Origin: Planococcus chinensis | Lineage (GTDB): Bacteria; Bacillota; Bacilli; Bacillales_A; Planococcaceae | Length of the DNA: 64,000 nt | Assembly (NCBI RefSeq): GCF_020071995.1 | Contig: NZ_JABWTK010000001.1 | Span: forward strand, 496,001-560,000 | Direction: 5' to 3' | Shown here: positions 58,967-64,000 of the stretch, in pieces | Layout of the letters: the number at the start of each line of letters is the position of its first letter | Position numbering within the stretch: position 1 is the stretch's first letter | Notes under the pieces: generated by a model | The model's input: only the letters and a program-made list of their open reading frames with translations | What the model was told of the DNA's origin: nothing | Databases searched by the model: none | Position numbers and translations under genes: made by a program

Positions 58967-59659
58967 ATGGCTGAAAAGATGGAATTTGATACGGAACTTG
59001 CGCGGGAGTATGACAAAGGGGTGAGGCGGACGCTGCCGACTTATGACCCGATGCTCCGGCTTGCGAAGACGTTTCTGCGTTTCAATTTGGATTCGGATGC
59101 CTCTTTGTTAATTGTCGGAGGAGGAGGCGGAGGAGAGCTGACAGCGTTTGGGCCGGCTAATCCAGGCTGGCATTTCACAGTCGTGGATCCGTCAAAAGCG
59201 ATGCTGGAAGTGGCGCATATGAAAGCGAAAGAACTGGAAATGCAGGAACGCGTAGAATTTATTCATGGAACGGTCGCGGATGTGCCTGCTGAATCAGGTT
59301 ACGACGGCGCCACATGCATCCTCGTGCTCCATTTTCTTGCTGAAGTGGAAGACAAATTGGCACTTTTGAAGAAAGTGCGGTCCCATTTAAAGCCGGGTTC
59401 TCCGTTTGTGCTGGTTTCGAAAGTTGGCGATCCGACCCTTCCCGAATTTAAGGAATTGGTAGCATTATGGAAAAATTACTGGCTGGATAATACACGGATG
59501 ACCGAAGAAAAAGTGGAAGAGCTGATGAAAGGAACGTTAACGGAGTCGGTAATTCCGGAAGAAAGATTAAGAGAACTTATGGAAGAAGCCGGTTTTCACC
59601 GGATTGCCAACTTCTTCAAAACCAATCATTTTGGCGGCTGGATTTGCTACGCCAAGTAA
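58967..59659 (+). CDS. Class I SAM-dependent methyltransferase
   Basis: A 230-residue methyltransferase. Motif I is LLIVGGGGGGELTAFG (about residues 44-59), with an acidic VDPSKAMLEVA motif II and LVLHFLAEVEDK motif post-III; the layout resembles CmoA/UbiE-like enzymes. AAGGAGTTG precedes the ATG. Target is unknown. It has no evident link to the catabolic genes except position. Confidence 0.82.
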   Translation: MAEKMEFDTELAREYDKGVRRTLPTYDPMLRLAKTFLRFNLDSDASLLIVGGGGGGELTAFGPANPGWHFTVVDPSKAMLEVAHMKAKELEMQERVEFIHGTVADVPAESGYDGATCILVLHFLAEVEDKLALLKKVRSHLKPGSPFVLVSKVGDPTLPEFKELVALWKNYWLDNTRMTEEKVEELMKGTLTESVIPEERLRELMEEAGFHRIANFFKTNHFGGWICYAK

Positions 59660-59722
59660 AAGTAGGGTGGATTCCTCCAAATTATGCGGTAAATAAGGGG
59701 CTGGAGCAGGGGGCCGGGAAGC

Positions 59723-61144
59723 ATGAAACAATTCACCAGTAAAGATATAAAAGTATACGGTTCTTTTGCATTTGCTGTTCTTGCCTTTATCGCCGTTTAC
59801 TATGGGTTGCCGGATGCCTTTAGTTATTCAGGAAAGATCATGACAGCGATTATTGTGGCCGGAGTGATTCTTTGGGCGTTAGAACCGATATCCTTGGGGC
59901 TGACGGCTTTAATGATTTTATTGGCGATGCTGTTGTTTGATGTCGCCGATTCAGCGGTTATTTTCAGCGGATTTGCTTCGCCGGCCACTTATTTGATTGT
60001 CGGGGGAATGATGCTTGCGACTGCGGTCGATGAAACTTCTCTCATTAAAAGAATGAGTTATATCATCCTGAAAAGGTGGGGAAGCCATTCGAAAGGACTG
60101 TTGGGCAGTATTATTATGATTCAGCAGCTGCAGGCATTCTTTATTCCTTCCACGGCGGTAAGATCTGCTCTGATTTTGCCGGTTTCCACCATGATCATCG
60201 AAACGACTGGAGCCAAAGCAGGCAGCAATCTGAGGAAAATGATCATGCTTGGTGTGGCTTTCGGCGGCATTATCAGCGGCACCTCCGTGATGACTGCGGC
60301 GATTGGGAATATCCTGACCGTCGAACTGCTGAACCGATTTGCCGGAATCAAGATTACGTATTTTCAATGGTTTTACTATACCTTTCCCCTATGGGCAATT
60401 TTAATCCCGGCTATTTGGCTGCTGCTGCTTAAAATTTTCCCTTTGCCGAAAGAGCAGCAGTACTTTCCCAAGATCAAAGAAGAAATGCAGGAGAAACTTA
60501 CGGAACTCGGACCCGTCAACCGGCGGGAAGTCCGCTGCTTTGCCATTTTGCTGTTCATCGTCGCTTTGTGGCTGGCTGAACCGCTGCATGGCATGCATCC
60601 CAGCATCCCGGCATTGATCGGAGTTGTCTTGATGACATTGCCGAAAATCGGTGTAGCCGAGTGGGAGCCGGTGGTGAAAATAAATTACAATACGATTCTG
60701 CTGATCAGCGTTACCTTGTCGATGGGCTATACCTTTGTTGACTCGGGTGCGGCAGACACGATCAGCGAATACTTAAGCGTCGGCTGGTTTATGGCACTGA
60801 TTCAAAATCCGTTGCCTGCGGTCATTATCGTGACAATCCTGGCGCAGATCTTCCATAAATTGATTTCAAATGTGGCGACCGCCGTGGTGGTGCTTGTGCC
60901 CATCATTATCAGCGTTGCCCAAAATGCCGGCATCGACCCGACGGTTACCGGCTTTGCGACCGGCCTGAGTTGCTTGTTCGGTTTTGTATTGATTGTAGAA
61001 TCGATGCCAAATCTGCTTGCACACAGTACCGGCATGATTACCCAAAAAGATTTTTTGAAACCCGGCTTATACGCCACCATCATTTCAATAGCTGCCACTG
61101 TCCTGGTCGCTTCTACTTGGTGGAGCTGGATCGGATTGGTTTAA
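59723..61144 (+). CDS. SLC13/DASS-type anion (di- or tricarboxylate) symporter
   Basis: A 473-residue carrier with about 11-12 membrane helices. It shows the two pseudo-repeats of the DASS fold: QQLQAFFIPSTAVRSALILPV (about residues 133-153) in the first and ISNVATAVVVLVPIIISVAQ (about 378-397) in the second, with the SNT-like motif as STAV and SNVA. It probably brings a carboxylic acid in with Na+ or H+, a second route beside the TRAP system. A CoA-transferase gene follows after 32 bp. Confidence 0.86.
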   Translation: MKQFTSKDIKVYGSFAFAVLAFIAVYYGLPDAFSYSGKIMTAIIVAGVILWALEPISLGLTALMILLAMLLFDVADSAVIFSGFASPATYLIVGGMMLATAVDETSLIKRMSYIILKRWGSHSKGLLGSIIMIQQLQAFFIPSTAVRSALILPVSTMIIETTGAKAGSNLRKMIMLGVAFGGIISGTSVMTAAIGNILTVELLNRFAGIKITYFQWFYYTFPLWAILIPAIWLLLLKIFPLPKEQQYFPKIKEEMQEKLTELGPVNRREVRCFAILLFIVALWLAEPLHGMHPSIPALIGVVLMTLPKIGVAEWEPVVKINYNTILLISVTLSMGYTFVDSGAADTISEYLSVGWFMALIQNPLPAVIIVTILAQIFHKLISNVATAVVVLVPIIISVAQNAGIDPTVTGFATGLSCLFGFVLIVESMPNLLAHSTGMITQKDFLKPGLYATIISIAATVLVASTWWSWIGLV

Positions 61145-61176
61145 ATATAAACTAAAATTTAGAAGGAGGGACTGTT

Positions 61177-62361
61177 ATGTTGCCATTAGAGGGAATTACG
61201 GTGGTGTCATTGGAACAGGCAGTTGCAGCGCCTTTTGCCACACGCCAGCTTGCAGATTTAGGAGCCCGCGTCATTAAAGTGGAAAGGCCGGGACCGGGGG
61301 ATTTTGCCCGTGGCTATGACCAAACGGTGAAGGGGATGTCGAGCCATTTTGTCTGGGCGAACCGCTCAAAAGAATCGATTGCTTTGGACTTAAAGCACGA
61401 AGAAGCGAAAAAAGTCTTGGAGGAGCTGCTGTCAAAAGCGGATGTGTTCATCCATAACTTGGCACCGGGTGCTGTGGACCGGCTCGGCTTCAGTGCAGCG
61501 GAACTAAAGGAAAAATATCCGCAGCTGATCATTTGTTCCATTTCCGGCTATGGCACTTTTGGCCCTTACACCAATAAAAAAGCATACGACCTGCTGATTC
61601 AATGCGAGGCAGGATTGGTATCGGTTACTGGCACTGAAGATACGCCGTCAAAAGCAGGAATTTCCATCGCGGATATTGCAGCGGGAATGTATACGTATAC
61701 AGGCGTTTTAACGGCTTTGATTGCCCGGTCGAAAACCGGCAAAGGCGCAGTCATCGAAGTGTCGATGCTTGAAGCGCTTGCGGAATGGATGGGCTTTCCG
61801 CTGTATTATTCCGCTTATGGAGAACAAGAACCGAAACGGACCGGCGCGAGCCATGCCACCATTTATCCGTACGGTCCGTTCAAAGCCGGAGATGAGAAGT
61901 TCGTCTTTATGGGCATCCAGAACGAACGGGAATGGGTGCGTTTCTGCGAGGAAGTTTTGAAGAAACCGGAAGTTGCAGTAGACAGCCGGTTCGATAACAA
62001 TTCCAAGCGGGTGGTAAACAAAGAAGCATTAAAAGAAATCATCGAAGACGTCTTTCAGCAAAGCGCATCCCTTCAAATTATTGATCTTCTCGAAGAAGCG
62101 AAAATTGCCAATGCCCGCTTGAACACATTGAAGGAACTGGTCGACCATCCTCAATTACAAGCGCGCAATCGCTGGAGTGAAGTAGATTCACCGGTGGGAC
62201 CGCTAAAAGCCTTGATTCCGCCTGTTACGTCTGATGAAATCAGTTCAGTGATGAAGCCGATCCCGGAAGTGGGGCAGCATACAGAAGCTATCTTAAAAGA
62301 GTTTGGGTTTGATCCGGAGAAAATGCAGGCATCTACATCGACGGATGCTGCTGAAAAATAA
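61177..62361 (+). CDS. CaiB/BaiF family CoA-transferase
   Basis: A 394-residue family III CoA-transferase, which activates a carboxylic acid with CoA from a donor such as succinyl-CoA. VVSLEQAVAAPFATRQLADLGARVIKVERPG at the N-terminus, KKAYDLLIQCEAGL (about residues 131-144) with the catalytic Asp, and IYPYGPF are diagnostic. It is coupled with the acyl-CoA dehydrogenase gene 38 bp downstream. Relatives of this kind act on succinate, citramalate, mesaconate and itaconate. Confidence 0.9.
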   Translation: MLPLEGITVVSLEQAVAAPFATRQLADLGARVIKVERPGPGDFARGYDQTVKGMSSHFVWANRSKESIALDLKHEEAKKVLEELLSKADVFIHNLAPGAVDRLGFSAAELKEKYPQLIICSISGYGTFGPYTNKKAYDLLIQCEAGLVSVTGTEDTPSKAGISIADIAAGMYTYTGVLTALIARSKTGKGAVIEVSMLEALAEWMGFPLYYSAYGEQEPKRTGASHATIYPYGPFKAGDEKFVFMGIQNEREWVRFCEEVLKKPEVAVDSRFDNNSKRVVNKEALKEIIEDVFQQSASLQIIDLLEEAKIANARLNTLKELVDHPQLQARNRWSEVDSPVGPLKALIPPVTSDEISSVMKPIPEVGQHTEAILKEFGFDPEKMQASTSTDAAEK

Positions 62362-62399
62362 AACAAGATTGAATCGAAATTGAAAGGACGGAGAAGCTT

Positions 62400-63575
62400 G
62401 TGGCTAAATTGAATGTGCAGGAAAGAGAACAGTTGAGAGAAGAAATCCGCCAATTATGTGCGGATTATCCAAATGAGTATTGGAGACAGCTTGACATTGA
62501 ACGTGAGTATCCATATGAATTTGTGGGTGCGTTAACGAAAAGCGGCTACTTGTCGGCATTGATTCCTGAAGAGTATGGCGGGAAAGGCTACGGCATGACA
62601 GAAGCCACCATCATTCTCGAGGAGATCAACCGTTCAGGCGGCCATGCCGCCGGATGCCATGCCCAGATGTATACGATGGGCGCTTTGCTGAAGCACGGCA
62701 GCGAAGAGCAAAAGCGCAAGTATTTGCCTGATATCGCAAGTGGGAGCCTCCGTTTCCAGGCTTTTTCCGTGACGGAAGAGTCGGCGGGATCCAATACAAC
62801 AGCAATTGAGACATTTGCAGAGAAAACGGATGACGGCTACATTGTCAACGGGCATAAAAACTGGACAAGCCGTGTTTTGCAGTCGGATTTGTTAATGCTG
62901 CTTGCCAGAACGACTCCGGCGGACCAAGTGGGCGCAAAGAAAACGGAGGGACTCAGCTTGTTCCTGGTCGATTTGCGCGAAATCCGCGAAAAGCAGCCGG
63001 AAACATTCGTAGTGGAGCCGGTGCGCACGATGTTCAACTATGCCACCAACCAAGTTTTTTATAAGAATATGAAAATCCCTTCGGAATGCTTGATTGGAGA
63101 AGAAGGGAAAGGGTTCCGCTACGTACTTGACGGCATGAATGCTGAACGTACCTTGCTCGCAGCAGAAGCAATTGGAGATGGCTATTTCTTCATCGATAAG
63201 GCGACCAGCTATGCCAACGAACGCGAAGTGTTTGACCGGAAAATCGGCACGAACCAGGGAATCCAGTTTCCGATTGCCCGCGCTTATGCAGCCATCAAAG
63301 CAGCTGATTTGATGCGCTATGAAGCGGCACGGAAATACGATGAAGGGGAAAAATACGGAGAACAGGCCAACCTGGCGAAGTATTTGTCGAGTGAAGCGAG
63401 CTGGCAGGCGGCCAATGTCTGCCTGGACACGCACGGTGGCTACGGCTTTGTAGACCAGTACGATGTGGAGCGGAAATTCAGGGAAACCCGCATGTACCAA
63501 GTGGCGCCGGTCAGCAATAATATGATCCTGGCTTTCCTTGGACAGAACGTGCTGGGCATGCCGAGATCTTACTAA
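62400..63575 (+). CDS. Acyl-CoA dehydrogenase (shifted-base subfamily)
   Basis: A 391-residue FAD enzyme introducing a double bond into an acyl-CoA. FSVTEESAGSNTTAIETFA (about residues 122-140), WTSRVLQSDLLMLLA and DTHGGYGFVDQYDVERKFRETR are typical. The usual C-terminal catalytic Glu (YEGT) is replaced by QVAPVSNN; Glu249 in the helix NAERTLLAAEA is at the place of the catalytic base of isovaleryl-CoA dehydrogenase and takes over. GTG start 62400 behind GGACGGAG. Substrate likely a branched dicarboxyl-CoA, by context. Confidence 0.88.
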   Translation: MAKLNVQEREQLREEIRQLCADYPNEYWRQLDIEREYPYEFVGALTKSGYLSALIPEEYGGKGYGMTEATIILEEINRSGGHAAGCHAQMYTMGALLKHGSEEQKRKYLPDIASGSLRFQAFSVTEESAGSNTTAIETFAEKTDDGYIVNGHKNWTSRVLQSDLLMLLARTTPADQVGAKKTEGLSLFLVDLREIREKQPETFVVEPVRTMFNYATNQVFYKNMKIPSECLIGEEGKGFRYVLDGMNAERTLLAAEAIGDGYFFIDKATSYANEREVFDRKIGTNQGIQFPIARAYAAIKAADLMRYEAARKYDEGEKYGEQANLAKYLSSEASWQAANVCLDTHGGYGFVDQYDVERKFRETRMYQVAPVSNNMILAFLGQNVLGMPRSY

Positions 63576-63592
63576 AACTAAAAGCGAATAAG

Positions 63593-63624
63593 AAAGGATG
63601 CCGAGTGGTTTCGGCATCCTTTTT
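63593..63624 (+). terminator. Terminator of the catabolic island
   Basis: Perfect 11-12 bp stem AAAGGATGCCGA/TCGGCATCCTTT with T-run. Confidence 0.9.
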
Positions 63625-63656
63625 CAGCTTATCGAGAAAGATATAATCTATTAACT

Positions 63657-64000
63657 GATATTCCGCAACCCAGCTGCGAAGTTATTGGTCGAAGCTAGCG
63701 AGACCAATGGCTTTGCGACGAGCTTGCGCAGGAGCATATGTTTTAGCCGCGGGCGAGCGCCAAGCCTCCTCAGCCGCTGTGCGGCTTGCGGGGTCTCGGC
63801 TGTCTCGCTTTCCCGCAGGCAAGACAATGGCAGAAGCTTGCGAAGCCATGTCTTTGCGACGAGCTTGCGCAGGAGCAGTACGGTTTTCTCCGCTGGTTTG
63901 CTCCATATCGATAGTGAACTGTGAATAAAAAGCATGTATACTCATCTACTCTTTCTAATAAGAACAATTCTTTATTAAAAGAGTGAACCGAATGAAGCGG
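63657..64000 (-). repeat. Bacillales-type interspersed repeat, inverted copy B with two hairpin modules (cut by window end)
   Basis: Inverted relative of 40866-41080 with the same flanks and core blocks. Two extra modules (63679-63746 and 63820-63887) interrupt it. Each module has a stem (ATTGGTC/GACCAAT at 63684-63690/63702-63708; AGACAATGGC/GCCATGTCT at 63822-63831/63845-63853) and then an exactly repeated 26-base tail (63711-63736 and 63852-63877, beginning CTTTGCGACGAGC). The element is non-coding and runs beyond the window. Confidence 0.85.

Noticed and set aside
63651-63967. Open frames on both strands at the right end
   Set aside because: Same reason: translation of the inverted repeat copy, no start signals, several frames open at once.
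1-64000. tRNA, rRNA or CRISPR arrays
   Set aside because: No cloverleaf-like segments with CCA ends, no rRNA signatures and no regularly spaced repeats were found on reading both strands.

Overview
The window looks like a chromosomal segment of a low-to-mid GC Bacillota, most likely a Planococcaceae member (Planococcus/Planomicrobium-like). The reasons are strong AGGAGG-type ribosome binding sites, classical Rho-independent terminators, sigma-B and sigma-W type promoters, Bacillus-type families (LtaS, YxlE/F/G, YfhO, YceG, YndM, YtrA-type GntR) and a Bacillales-style interspersed repeat. The genus is inferred from memory of gene families, not from a search. No rRNA, tRNA, CRISPR array, prophage or complete insertion sequence was seen.

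Layout. 1-9.3 kb: housekeeping and stress genes (protein-repair methyltransferase, MsrA, MgtC-like), a YtrA-type GntR operon ending in a YxlEFG-like ABC exporter, then a run of small enzymes (VOC, HEPN-like/CBS, metallophosphoesterase, NUDIX, GNAT, CHY zinc finger). 9.4-12.2 kb: FMN riboswitch and a riboflavin operon ribE-ribBA-ribH without ribD. 12.2-21 kb: envelope and secretion functions: DUF421, histidine phosphatase, lipoteichoic-acid synthase-like protein, DUF697 GTPase, and a two-component system followed by a PrsA-like foldase and an HtrA protease. 21-27.2 kb: a general-stress island (small membrane protein, DJ-1/PfpI, Ohr, Mn catalase, DUF2512, SDR, SodC-like lipoprotein) in which several genes carry recognisable sigma-B promoters. 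27.2-31.2 kb: a minus-strand operon GT2-GtrA-YfhO, the three-part set used for lipoteichoic acid glycosylation in Bacillus.

31.3-40.6 kb: a tellurite-resistance/Ter stress operon behind a sigma-W-like promoter. It encodes three TerD proteins, a CitE-like aldolase, a PRTase-TRSP protein, a StiP-family protein, a HAD phosphatase, YceG and TelA. The four middle enzymes correspond to the predicted nucleoside-like-metabolite module of Ter systems. TerC is not present. 40.6-41.2 kb: a composite repeat between two almost identical terminators; an inverted relative lies at 63.7-64 kb.

41.2-46.7 kb: three M20-type amidohydrolases and an AbgT transporter (uptake and cleavage of N-acyl or N-carbamoyl amino acids). 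46.7-63.6 kb: a large catabolic island with a TRAP transporter, CMD protein, HMG-CoA-lyase-like enzyme, enoyl-CoA hydratase, MmgE/PrpD, thioesterase, class I fumarase/tartrate-dehydratase pair, 3-hydroxyisobutyrate-dehydrogenase-like enzyme, FCD-GntR regulator, tartrate/D-malate dehydrogenase-like enzyme, SLC13-type transporter, CaiB CoA-transferase and acyl-CoA dehydrogenase. A palindrome of the type TTGGATACAA occurs in four intergenic positions across this island and is the likely operator of the GntR regulator. The gene set suggests uptake, CoA activation, oxidation, hydration and cleavage of a branched C5-C6 dicarboxylic acid; the substrate is not known.
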